Source: Labilibaculum manganireducens
GTDB lineage: Bacteria; Bacteroidota; Bacteroidia; Bacteroidales; Marinifilaceae
Assembly: GCF_002843385.1 (NCBI RefSeq)
Contig: NZ_MVDE01000031.1
Location: 1-60,431 of the forward strand
Direction: 5' to 3'
DNA length: 60,431 bases
The translations under genes were made by a program, and so were the position numbers. Below the pieces are notes generated by a model. The model did not search any database. It was not told the DNA's origin and saw only the letters and a program-made list of their open reading frames with translations. Positions within the stretch are counted from its first letter, which is position 1, and every line of letters begins with the position of its first letter. Below, piece after piece: positions 1-8,018 of this stretch.

Positions 1-79
1 TCCCATTCCGAACAGAGAAGTTAAGCCCGATAGCGCCGATGGTACTGCCTTTTTGGTGGGAGAGTAGGTCGACGCCAAC
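1..79 (+). rRNA. rrf: 5S ribosomal RNA, 3' part (truncated by window edge)
   Basis: The window opens inside a 5S rRNA. The conserved core CCATTCCGAACAGAGAAGTT and the later blocks GCGCCGATGGTACTGC and GGTGGGAGAGTAGGTCGACG are all present. The gene ends near 79 and is followed at once by a strong terminator, so this is the end of an rRNA operon on the plus strand. The 5' part lies outside the window. A second, broken 5S copy follows about 115 bases later. Confidence 0.93.
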
Positions 80-83
80 TTTT

Positions 84-121
84 AAAGAGTCTTGTTCCAA
101 TGAGGAATGAGACTCTTTTTT
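84..121 (+). terminator. Rho-independent terminator of the rRNA operon
   Basis: AAAGAGTC pairs with GACTCTTT across a loop of about 18 bases and is followed by a run of T. It sits a few bases after the end of the 5S rRNA, where an rRNA operon terminator is expected. Confidence 0.85.
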
Positions 122-194
122 GTTATAAAATATTTTTGTGCCGGATGGATTTGGTACGATTAAGGAGTAGATCCTCCAAAAGGATCAAAAGAAT

Positions 195-272
195 TAAGGT
201 GTTTATAGCAGCAGGGTTCCACCTCTTTCCATTCCGAACAGTGAAGTTAAGCCTGTCAGTGCCGATGGTACT
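195..272 (+). pseudogene. second 5S rRNA copy, truncated at its 3' end
   Basis: Starting near 195 there is a second 5S-like sequence: GTTCCACCTC, CCATTCCGAACAGTGAAGTT and GTGCCGATGGTACT match the first copy with several differences. The match stops dead after GATGGTACT at about 272. The last third of the RNA is missing, and the sequence continues into an antisense IS256-family transposase. The fragment lacks the 3' strand of the terminal helix, so it cannot fold as a normal 5S rRNA. It is probably a dead copy broken by insertion and deletion of the mobile element. Confidence 0.8.
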
Positions 273-495
273 CAGACTTTCCCAAACTTGTTCGCACTTT
301 CTTTGTACCGTAGCCATTTCTGGAATTATGGGCTATTGCCTTTTCGTGCTTCTCATAACCTAAATGATCATCAAGTTCCCCTTCGAGCATTTTCTCAATG
401 CCTCGCTTTTGAACTTGCATCAGAAAGTCATTTAGCTGTTTTCCTGTTTTGAATTGCTTTAAAATTTCATCGGTCAATAAATCTTTTGGTTCCAT
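272..495 (-). pseudogene. IS256-family transposase, N-terminal fragment
   Basis: The reading frame starts at 495. It encodes the N-terminal region of Mutator/IS256 transposases, with the recognisable stretch EKMLEGELDDHLGYEKHEK followed by the RNGYGTKKVRTSLG region. The family is normally about 400 residues with a DDE catalytic core. Here only about 75 residues remain, because the frame runs into antisense 5S rRNA sequence just where the family would continue towards its catalytic domain. It cannot encode an active transposase. Confidence 0.75.
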
Positions 496-612
496 AGTAA
501 GTGTGCTTTTAATATGAGACTAACCTAAAGTTATTTCCAATTTTTTTCTTGAGCTAGAAAAAGGCTCCGAAAAAACCAGAATAACTTTACTTACACACTT
601 TATGGGATACTG
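272..612 (-). mobile_element. remnant of an IS256-family insertion sequence
   Basis: The segment holds the start of an IS256-type transposase gene (272-495) plus about 115 bases of upstream element sequence running to an end at about 612. A 37-base block at 577-613 is repeated exactly, in inverse orientation, at 49438-49474, which supports its being an element end. The other end of the element is missing: its place is taken by the truncated 5S rRNA. On the 612 side the element abuts the stop codon of a DUF2931 pseudogene. Confidence 0.72.
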
Positions 613-1591
613 CTACATATTGGCATCATCCTGATTTATCGACTTACCTATTTTACCTGTTTGTTGTATCTCTATTTCGTGTGTACTGCTACATAAAGTA
701 ACTGTTAACTTGCGGGTATCGTAATTAGGTTTTAAGTGCATTACATAGGGTTCATCAGGGCATTCTGCACTCATTTTAGCAAATAAATCAAACATCTCTT
801 TGGCATCAAAATATACCTTACCATAATATACTAGTCTATCTTTTACCCATTGAAAAGAAATATATTTAGTTACTGCTTTTGTTTTAAAAAAGTTATGCTC
901 CAATTCTTCACCATGCATCGTATCCATTTCACCATTATAAAACTCGGACATTATATACAGTGTTTTATTGCGCGGTACGCTATCCAAGGCAATGGTATAA
1001 GAGAAGCGTTGCCTAAAAATGGTTTTAAAAGGTTCTTGCGTTATACCATGCTGGGCTATGTATTCGAGGGACCCTTTGGCTTGTTGCATTACAAACTCAT
1101 TAAATTCGTCTCTAGTGTCAGTCATATCTGGAAACATCGACTTCCAATTGTACTCCATTTCTTCGCCTTGAAAGTGGGCAATTTCAACGATTCTGCTTCC
1201 TCAGGTAGTTATGCCGAGAATGTATTCCCTTTTGACTAGTAAAACCTTGCTTAAATAAAACTTCCATGGTATCTGCAGGAAGATCAAATTCGCCTTTGTA
1301 AAATTTATCTTCGGCATGCGAAAACCAGCCAAGGGTTAATTTATTGGGTACAAAATGCCCTGACGACATCTCCATGCCCCCCAAGCCCCAACCACCATAT
1401 TGACAAATGCCTGTAGTTATACCACAACTCTGTTCGCCGTTTGAAAACGAACCAAAAATGCTTCGAATAGGGTAGTGGTTTGGAGCATTAATACCTGGTT
1501 GCCAATCTAGTTTAAGTTGTTCTCCTTTTTTCGCAGGCTTGCATGCAAATAGATTGAGTGCCATGAGTAGATAAAATAATATTCGTACCAT
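613..1591 (-). pseudogene. DUF2931-family lipoprotein gene, broken by an internal deletion
   Basis: Two frames (1591-1184 and 1158-613) together match the intact DUF2931 lipoprotein at 4442-5479 closely along its whole length, with identical stretches such as KPAKKGEQLKLDWQPG and HNFFKTKAVTKYISFQW. Compared with that gene, about 50 bases are missing at about 1195, after the codons for NYL. This shifts the frame and gives a stop after ten residues or fewer. The first part keeps a lipoprotein signal ending LNLFAC. The 3' end abuts the IS256 remnant. It is probably a dead extra immunity gene; a truncated N-terminal lipoprotein of about 135 residues could still be made. Confidence 0.85.
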
Positions 1592-1602
1592 GTTTGTTTA
1601 AC

Positions 1603-2655
1603 CTATTTCTTTTGGTGTGGTTGTATCGAAGATTTGCCTATGCGACCAGCTTTTTTAATTTCTATTTCTACAGAGTCTTGTGTTTCCTGATTGTTCCCAC
1701 GCAAACAAACACCTAACTTACCCGTACTAAAATCAGGTTTTAAATACAATACAAAAGGCTGTTCTTTACATTCTTTTTGCATACTAGCAAAGGCTTTAAA
1801 TATTTCATCTTCGTTAAAGTCTATCTCACCAAAATACACTACCATACCTTTTCGCCATCTAAAAAATATATTTTTAGGTACTGCCTTGGTTTTAAAAAAG
1901 TTACTTTCTAGCTCTTCGTCTTCCATGGTATCCATTTCGCCGTTAAATGATTTAAACTGTATAAATTCTGTTCGGCTAAATGGTATGCTATCAATGCTTA
2001 TGGTGTAATTATAACGTTGCCTGTATATTGTTTTAAAAGGTTCCTGACTAAAGCCGTGCTTTGCAATATATGCTTCTGCTCCTGGAGTATCAGCCATAAC
2101 CATTTTATTATAATCTTCTCTACCCGATTTTTTACTTGAAGGGTACATGCTTTTCCAATCGTAATCTATTTCTTTGGCTTGGAAGTGACCTATTTCAACA
2201 ATCCTTGAGCCAGGTGCCTCTGCCCATAATGCAATTCCTCCCTGAGGGTACATATTTACATAAAGGTAAACATACCCTTTTATGCTTCCATTAGGTCTTT
2301 TAAATCCCTGTTTCATCAAAGTGCGCAAAGTATCTTCGGGCAAATCAAAGGAGCCACCAAAAAATTTATCTTCGGCATAAGAAAACCACTTTACCGACAA
2401 TTTATTGGGTATAAAATAAGAGGTACTCATTTCTAAACCACTCTGCCCCCAACCATCATTAACATCTGCCCGCGTTGTAAGTGGAGCCGATTTGCGTCCA
2501 TTTGATAAACTACCACTTGCAACTATTATTGGATAATATTTGGGTGCATTTACACCTAAACGCCATTCTATTTTGGCTTTATTTTGACCAGTAAGGCATG
2601 ATAGTAAGTTTAATGACATAATTATTATAATAAGGTATCTAATGTTTTTTTTCAT
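1603..2655 (-). CDS. DUF2931-family lipoprotein, putative T6SS lipase immunity protein
   Basis: This 350-residue protein starts with a lipoprotein signal peptide (lipobox LLSC, cysteine 20). It then follows the pattern of its neighbours at 4442-5479 and 613-1591: W-x-x-GVNAPK-YYPI near the start, ISxGxFxLPxDT-like spacing, and a conserved C-terminal half with FNGEMDTM and NFFKTKAVPKNIFF. I recognise it as DUF2931, a family of unknown function. It starts three bases after the stop of the truncated lipase gene (2659-3977), an effector-then-immunity order repeated at 7266-4442. I infer that it protects the envelope against that lipase. Role confidence is moderate; the gene itself is clear. Confidence 0.82.
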   Translation of the reverse strand: MKKNIRYLIIIIMSLNLLSCLTGQNKAKIEWRLGVNAPKYYPIIVASGSLSNGRKSAPLTTRADVNDGWGQSGLEMSTSYFIPNKLSVKWFSYAEDKFFGGSFDLPEDTLRTLMKQGFKRPNGSIKGYVYLYVNMYPQGGIALWAEAPGSRIVEIGHFQAKEIDYDWKSMYPSSKKSGREDYNKMVMADTPGAEAYIAKHGFSQEPFKTIYRQRYNYTISIDSIPFSRTEFIQFKSFNGEMDTMEDEELESNFFKTKAVPKNIFFRWRKGMVVYFGEIDFNEDEIFKAFASMQKECKEQPFVLYLKPDFSTGKLGVCLRGNNQETQDSVEIEIKKAGRIGKSSIQPHQKK

Positions 2656-2658
2656 TGC

Positions 2659-3977
2659 TTATTTTCGGTATTGTGTATCGTTTATGATTTCACGAGATGG
2701 AACATCGCGTACACTTGTTTTATAGGGGTTAAAATAATCAACTATTTCGTCTGTTGCTATGCATTCGTGTGAAGTATGAAAGTAATTTAAACGTAAGTAT
2801 TTTAACTGTTTACGGTCTATTATTTTTTGATGCAATTCGGGATATTGTATAAAATCATCTTCATGTAAGTTTTCATTCATAAATTGGTTAAACCCCTGTT
2901 CGTATACAAATACCCATTGTTTCGGCACTTTTCCCCTGATATAATCTTTATAACCCGAATCTGGGATACCTGATCTTGAATGCATTTTATCAAGTATTGT
3001 GTCTATTTCGTTATCAGTAAATTTACTTTTTATTTCGCCTATTAGTTCCTGTACAGTATGATACTTCAGGGGTTTACCCTTTTTAAATACATAATCATCT
3101 AAACGATCATGTGTTTTTTTCAAATCGTCAGGAGGATCAAAATTATCATTTAAAGTTCTCTCAATAAACTTAATCTCATTAGGCTTACCCACAGCCTTTT
3201 TCTTCATAATATGTAAAGGAATAAAACTATAATGGTATTTAACCTTTTTTTTTCCTATTAAATACGTTCCCATAACAGATGGATCTACTGTTAGACTCGA
3301 TCTGTCTTTATACCAACTATCTTCTAACAAGTACTCTATTTCTTTTTCAGCAGAACGGGACCGTGTTTGGAAGAATATTTTTTTATCTTCGTCTTCCTCC
3401 TCCAGATAACCGCCCCCCAAATCAGAGTGAACCCCTGGCAACTCCTTTTCATATTGCAATCCTTTGCTTGCTATATTAACAAGCGAAAAATTGGCTCTTC
3501 GTTCATCCATAGCAGTTAGATGCAATACATCATCGGCTCTAGTAACCTCATCCATAACAATTTTTGACAACCCCTTATACGAAGGAACTGTATCGAACAA
3601 ACCGGCAAACTGCACCTTAATTTCGCCATCGTAAACAATTCCCTTTTCTTCAAATGCCTTACCCAAATCACCCCGTGCGGGCGTTGCTACTTCTTGAAAT
3701 GAACGGGGGCCTGTTTGTATAGTTTTAGTACCTGCAGGTTTATTAATTTCGTAAATAAACTGCCTTGCAGCAGCAGCTCCTCGGCTAAAACCAAATACAT
3801 CAAATGTAAGTGATGTGATTTTTCTTTTTCCTATCGATTTCTCAATTTTATCAGCTAACTGATTACATCCATCCGTAACTTTATCGGTTATACCCCTTTT
3901 ATATGAGCCTACAGCACTTGAAATTTTACGATCTGGTAAATGTTTTTTTGTTCCTATACCGTCAACATATTCGGCTG
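2659..3977 (-). pseudogene. Tle1-like (DUF2235) lipase, N-terminally truncated
   Basis: The frame is open from about 3977 down to 2659, although its first usable start (TTG at 3666) lies well inside. Reading upstream of that, the frame encodes VDGIGT and the nucleophile elbow VFGFSRGAAAARQFIYEI, then AGLFDTVPSY and the His motif GVHSDLGGGY, all aligned with the intact lipase at 5491-7266. About the first 120 residues, including the FFDGT oxyanion motif, are missing: just upstream the frame meets a stop and joins an unrelated fragment. No good start lies before the catalytic serine, so it is probably a dead effector, or a cassette awaiting recombination. It is followed by an intact DUF2931 gene. 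Confidence 0.78.
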
Positions 3978-4320
3978 TTTAAAATTTTAGCCGCTTTTTG
4001 GTTGAGTTTATTGAGTTGTACATCTCGTTGCGATAGTTCCACATCGTACTCAATAGGCATGGAAATCATTTTGTTGGGACTATCAATTTCTACATGCACT
4101 TCTGGAGAGTCTTTATATATCCTTAACCAATCTTTTCGTCCGGCATAAGGAGCTACTCGTACATATGTTTTAAGTGTTTCTCCCGTCACACCGAAAGCAT
4201 CCAGCTGCATATACATTTCACTTTTACGCAGCAAATATATGGGGTTCCCTTTGTATTTATATTTGGCATGCAGCTTTTTAACAACAAACTCTGTTACTTC
4301 CTTTAAGGATCGTAGCTTTT
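3962..4320 (-). pseudogene. unrecognised coding fragment fused between DUF2931 and lipase remnants
   Basis: The frame is open from about 4320 to 3962 and encodes about 118 residues of lysine-rich alpha/beta-looking sequence (KEVTEFVVKKLHAKYKYKG near the start, then TYVRVAPYAGRKDWLRIYKD). It has no ATG start: the only start-like codon inside is TTG at 4234. Its upstream edge abuts a 5' fragment of a DUF2931 gene in another frame, and its downstream edge runs into the truncated lipase in another frame. It looks like an internal piece of some larger protein, perhaps a lost effector. I do not recognise the family. Confidence 0.5.
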
Positions 4321-4415
4321 TGCCAATCTAGTTTAAGTTGTTCTCCTTTTTTAGCAGGCTTGCATGCAAATAGATTGAGTGCCATGAGTGTAATCATTAA
4401 ACATTTAACCATCGT
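4321..4415 (-). pseudogene. 5' fragment of a DUF2931 lipoprotein gene
   Basis: This segment repeats almost exactly the first coding bases of the DUF2931 genes at 5479 and 1591: it encodes LMALNLFACKPAKKGEQLKL followed by DWQ, with the same lipobox. After DWQ the match stops and unrelated sequence begins. It is a duplicated gene start left at a recombination joint, lying directly downstream of an intact copy of the same gene. Confidence 0.78.
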
Positions 4416-4441
4416 AAGAAAATGGGCTGACATAGCTACAT

Positions 4442-5479
4442 TTACATATTGGCATCATCCTGATTTATCGACTTACCTATTTTACCTGTTTGCTGTATCT
4501 CTAATTCTTGTGTGCTACTGCTTAAGGTAACTGTTAACTTACGGGTATTGTAATTAGGCTTTAAGTGCATTACATAAGCCTCATCTGGGCATTCTGCACT
4601 CATTTTAGCAAATAAATCAAACATCTCTTTGGGTTCGAAATATACCTTACCATAATATACTACTCTATCTTTTACCCATTGAAAAGAAATATATTTAGTT
4701 ACTGCTTTTGTTTTAAAAAAGTTATGCTCCAACTCTTCACCATGCATGGTATCCATTTCGCCATTGAAAAACTCGGCCATTATATACAGTGGTTTATTAT
4801 GCTGCACACTATCCAAGGCAATGGTATAAGAGTAGCGTTGCCTAAAAATGGTTTTAAAGGGTTCTTGCGTTATGCCGTGCTGGGCTATATATTCAAGGGA
4901 GCCTTTGGCTTGCTGCATTACAAACTCATTCAATTCGTCTCTAGTGTCAGTCGTATATGGATACATTGACTTCCAATTGTATTCCATTTCTTCACCCTGA
5001 AAATGGGCAATTTCAACGATTCTGCTTCCTCCCACATCCATCCATAAGGCCACCCCCCCCTTGGGATAAGCATTTACAATGAGGTAGTTATATCTAAAAT
5101 GCGTTCCTTCTCGACCAGTAAAGCCTTGCTTAAATAAGGCTTGCATGGTATCAGCAGGAAGATCAAATTCGCCTTTGTAAAATTTATCTTCGGCATACGA
5201 AAACCAGCCAAGGGTTAATTTATTGGGTACAAAATGCCCGGATGACATCTCTTTACCACCCAAGCCCCAGCCTCCATATTGGCAAATGCCTGTAGTTATA
5301 CCACACCCTCGTTCTCCATTTGAAAACGAACCAAAAATAGTTTCAATGGGATAGTGTTTGGGGGCATTAACACCTGGTTGCCAATCTAGTTTAAGTTGTT
5401 CTCCTTTTTTAGCAGGCTTGCATGCAAATAGATTGAGTGCCATAAATAAGTAAATTATATTAATTGTTAATTGTTTCAT
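4442..5479 (-). CDS. DUF2931-family lipoprotein, putative immunity protein to the adjacent lipase
   Basis: A 345-residue protein with a lipoprotein signal (LNLFAC, cysteine 20) and a DUF2931-type body: KLDWQPGVNAPKHYPIE, a glycine-rich ICQYGGWGLGG segment, and a C-terminal half containing FNGEMDTMHGEEL and HNFFKTKAV. The position after cysteine is lysine, so outer-membrane or surface localisation cannot be judged simply. It starts 11 bases after the stop of the Tle1-like lipase gene and is the last intact gene of the VgrG-PAAR-lipase unit. Immunity proteins of secreted phospholipases act in the envelope and are often lipoproteins; that, with the fixed pairing, is the basis for the inferred role. 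Confidence 0.85.
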   Translation of the reverse strand: MKQLTINIIYLFMALNLFACKPAKKGEQLKLDWQPGVNAPKHYPIETIFGSFSNGERGCGITTGICQYGGWGLGGKEMSSGHFVPNKLTLGWFSYAEDKFYKGEFDLPADTMQALFKQGFTGREGTHFRYNYLIVNAYPKGGVALWMDVGGSRIVEIAHFQGEEMEYNWKSMYPYTTDTRDELNEFVMQQAKGSLEYIAQHGITQEPFKTIFRQRYSYTIALDSVQHNKPLYIMAEFFNGEMDTMHGEELEHNFFKTKAVTKYISFQWVKDRVVYYGKVYFEPKEMFDLFAKMSAECPDEAYVMHLKPNYNTRKLTVTLSSSTQELEIQQTGKIGKSINQDDANM

Positions 5480-5490
5480 CTATTTTGATT

Positions 5491-7266
5491 TTATCCTTGA
5501 TTTATTCCTCGTGATGGTTTAGTGCGTATACTGGCAGCATAGGGGTCGAAATAGGCTATGCCAGTAGCAGCTTTTAAACTACTACAATCGTGCGAGGTGT
5601 GAAAATATTGTGCTCTTAAGCCCATAAGCGTTAAATGGTCATTAATTTTTCGTTGTAAGTCTGGATGCCCGGGATAATCATTGGCATTTAGCGGCTTACT
5701 TTGTTCAGTAGTTATAGCTGCATCATTATTTGTTTCTATATGCTCAACTCTATGAGAATTAACTATACTTAGCGCATCCACTTTAGCTACATGAGGCTCG
5801 TTCAATAATGCTTTTGGATTCTCCTTTATTTTTATAAACTCAATTTCTCTGTCTATTTCCTTCCTAGTATAAAACTTCATGGGTTTTCCCTTTCTAAAAA
5901 CATAATCGCGTAAGCGTTCATTGGTGTAGCTTAACTCTTCAGGAATTTGATGCTTTTTTAAAATAATATCTTTAAACTTAACCCCTTGGGTATTGAGTTG
6001 AGCCTTATCTCTCATAATATGAAGAGGGATAAAGCTATATTCATTTTTAACTTTTTTAGTACCTACTGTTTTAATGTAACCTTGTGCATTAATTAGCCCC
6101 CTAGTTAAAGTGCCTAAGTAGCCAAATTTACACTCCAATTGTTTTTCGCTCCAATACCATCCTTCTTCCAACAGATACTGTACTTCATCTTTCATATCGT
6201 AATAACTACCTGCAAATACTATTTTATCTTTTTCTTTTGCAATGGGTGTATACGATCCACCAATATCGCAATGTACTCCTGGCAACTCTTTTTCAATAGC
6301 CGAGCTACCTTTTTGTTGTATTGTAGTTAATGCAAAATTTTTGCGTCTTTCGTCCATAGCTGTAAGGTGTAAAATACTGTTAGCCTTACTTACAGCATTT
6401 AAATGTAAAGCCTTGGTTCCTCCATCTAATTTAGCTCTATAAGCAGGTACTGTATCGAAAATACCTGCAAATTCAATTGTAATATCACCTTCGTATATAA
6501 GGCTCTTGCCATGCAAAGCTTTGCCAAAAGCACCAAAAGGAGGTTGTTCGGGTATGTTTATTGTTTGCACATAACCTGAGCTTGTTCCATAGGATTGTGT
6601 TGTAGCTTCAACTTTATCCTTTGTTATTTCGTAAATAAAATGGCGTGCTGCGGCTGCGCCACGGCTAAAACCAAAAACATCAATGGTCAAGGTTGCAATT
6701 GTATCATCTTTAGCTATTTTTTTACACGCCTCTGCTAATTTTTCGCAACCTCGTTCTACTTTTTTATCTATACCAGTTGCTCCATCGCCAAAACCACCAC
6801 CATATTTATTGTCATCTCCTCCTAAATTAACGCCAACTTTTTTACCATCCTCATCCAGAATATCTTCTCCATTGGATGTGGTACCTATTCCTTCAATATA
6901 TCTACATCCTGTGCGTACATCTTTATTTGTAGGGTCGTCATCATAATTTTTAAACAAACGCGCTACATTACTATAATCATTGGCGTAACTATCGTCTATT
7001 TTTAGCCCTGACTTACCACTTCGTAAGCGTTTCTCATAAGCAGCTGCCATTTCAGCATTATGTTTGTGGCCATGAACACCTTCAAAAAACTCTAATCTCC
7101 CTTCGGTGTTAAATTTATTATTGTTTGTTCCGTCAAAGAACATGCTTACCCTAATATGTACACCATTTCCATCAGATAAATTTGCTTTGTTACTCACAAT
7201 ACTATCTTTGGTATTACCCGATGTTACCGTAAATTGATACGTACCATAATCGTTTGTCATACTCAT
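5491..7266 (-). CDS. Tle1-like (DUF2235) alpha/beta-hydrolase, putative T6SS phospholipase effector
   Basis: A 591-residue protein with no signal peptide. It has the full DUF2235/Tle1 signature: the oxyanion motif MFFDGTNNN near residue 45, the nucleophile elbow GFSRG with Ser201, FDTVP with a candidate catalytic Asp271, and the histidine motif GVHCDIGGSY with His332. A C-terminal region of about 200 residues follows the hydrolase core. Known Tle1 proteins hydrolyse phospholipids of target cells after T6SS delivery. The gene lies 12 bases after the PAAR gene and 11 before a DUF2931 lipoprotein gene, so VgrG, PAAR, effector and immunity form one transcription unit. The exact lipid target cannot be read from sequence. 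Confidence 0.87.
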   Translation of the reverse strand: MSMTNDYGTYQFTVTSGNTKDSIVSNKANLSDGNGVHIRVSMFFDGTNNNKFNTEGRLEFFEGVHGHKHNAEMAAAYEKRLRSGKSGLKIDDSYANDYSNVARLFKNYDDDPTNKDVRTGCRYIEGIGTTSNGEDILDEDGKKVGVNLGGDDNKYGGGFGDGATGIDKKVERGCEKLAEACKKIAKDDTIATLTIDVFGFSRGAAAARHFIYEITKDKVEATTQSYGTSSGYVQTINIPEQPPFGAFGKALHGKSLIYEGDITIEFAGIFDTVPAYRAKLDGGTKALHLNAVSKANSILHLTAMDERRKNFALTTIQQKGSSAIEKELPGVHCDIGGSYTPIAKEKDKIVFAGSYYDMKDEVQYLLEEGWYWSEKQLECKFGYLGTLTRGLINAQGYIKTVGTKKVKNEYSFIPLHIMRDKAQLNTQGVKFKDIILKKHQIPEELSYTNERLRDYVFRKGKPMKFYTRKEIDREIEFIKIKENPKALLNEPHVAKVDALSIVNSHRVEHIETNNDAAITTEQSKPLNANDYPGHPDLQRKINDHLTLMGLRAQYFHTSHDCSSLKAATGIAYFDPYAASIRTKPSRGINQG

Positions 7267-7278
7267 ATCAAATCCAAT

Positions 7279-8007
7279 TTATTCGTTTTCTTTACTGTAA
7301 TCGGGCACTTCGTATTCGACAATGGCCACATCGCTATTAACCGTTCCTGTTAATGTAACTACCTCTTCATCGTCCAGCTTATTGCCGTCTTTGTCTTTTA
7401 TTCTGCTACGTTTTAAGTCAATGCTAACGGTATCTCCATCGGCAAAGTCTTTGGTAAAAACGCGCATTTTTATCACTTCTATCAATTTTCCTTTATCAAT
7501 TCTTTCATCTGTTTCATCATCAAAAAACTCGGCTTTAATAATTTTAGGAGCAAGAGCTTGTTCTTCAGCTTGCTGTCTTAAAGCGTCCTGATTGGCTATG
7601 GCTTGATTAAGTTGCGCTCCATTACCGGATACAACGGCTTTAAACTTTTGCAGGGGTGTAATTTTAGGAAAAGGTATTCTTGTAACCGGTGTTACTGCTG
7701 TAGCACCACTTCCTCCTGTACCAATCAGCACAGTTGGTTCTCCAACTGTAATAGAACCTCCATGAGCTGTCATGCTCCCTATTGTTGCAGCTGGTTTTCC
7801 GCCAATTAGTACGGTTGCTTCACCCTGCACAATAGTATCGGGTGGGCCTACGCAGGTGCACATGTCACCCATGACGGCGGCAGGCTTGCCACCAATTAAT
7901 ACGGTAGGTACTCCGGGTCCGCTTACCGGTCCTCCTACATGGGGCACATAGCCCGTTACCATGGGGCATACATGCATACTCCCTAAGGTTGCTGCTGGTC
8001 CTGGCAT
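7279..8007 (-). CDS. PAAR-domain spike-tip protein with C-terminal extension
   Basis: A 242-residue protein. Residues 1-97 are a PAAR domain with three repeats of the type TVLIGGKPAA (residues 35, 65 and 92) and metal-binding candidates His12, Cys14, His23, Cys50, Cys52 and His82. PAAR proteins cap the VgrG trimer and sharpen the T6SS spike. After a linker and a short helical stretch (residues 105-150), residues 150-242 form a predicted beta-rich domain (KAEFFDDETDERIDKGKLIE onward) that I do not recognise as an enzyme. It probably acts as an adaptor for the lipase encoded 12 bases downstream. The gene starts 11 bases after vgrG. Confidence 0.88.
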   Translation of the reverse strand: MPGPAATLGSMHVCPMVTGYVPHVGGPVSGPGVPTVLIGGKPAAVMGDMCTCVGPPDTIVQGEATVLIGGKPAATIGSMTAHGGSITVGEPTVLIGTGGSGATAVTPVTRIPFPKITPLQKFKAVVSGNGAQLNQAIANQDALRQQAEEQALAPKIIKAEFFDDETDERIDKGKLIEVIKMRVFTKDFADGDTVSIDLKRSRIKDKDGNKLDDEEVVTLTGTVNSDVAIVEYEVPDYSKENE

Positions 8008-8018
8008 AATCTTTTAGT

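Noticed and set aside
100-363. Plus-strand protein over the 5S fragment and IS remnant
   Set aside because: It reads through 5S rRNA and antisense transposase sequence, so it is a chance open frame.
2659-3666. Intact 335-residue protein starting at the TTG at 3666
   Set aside because: The same frame continues upstream with the conserved GFSRG lipase elbow, so 3666 is not the true start; the gene is N-terminally truncated.
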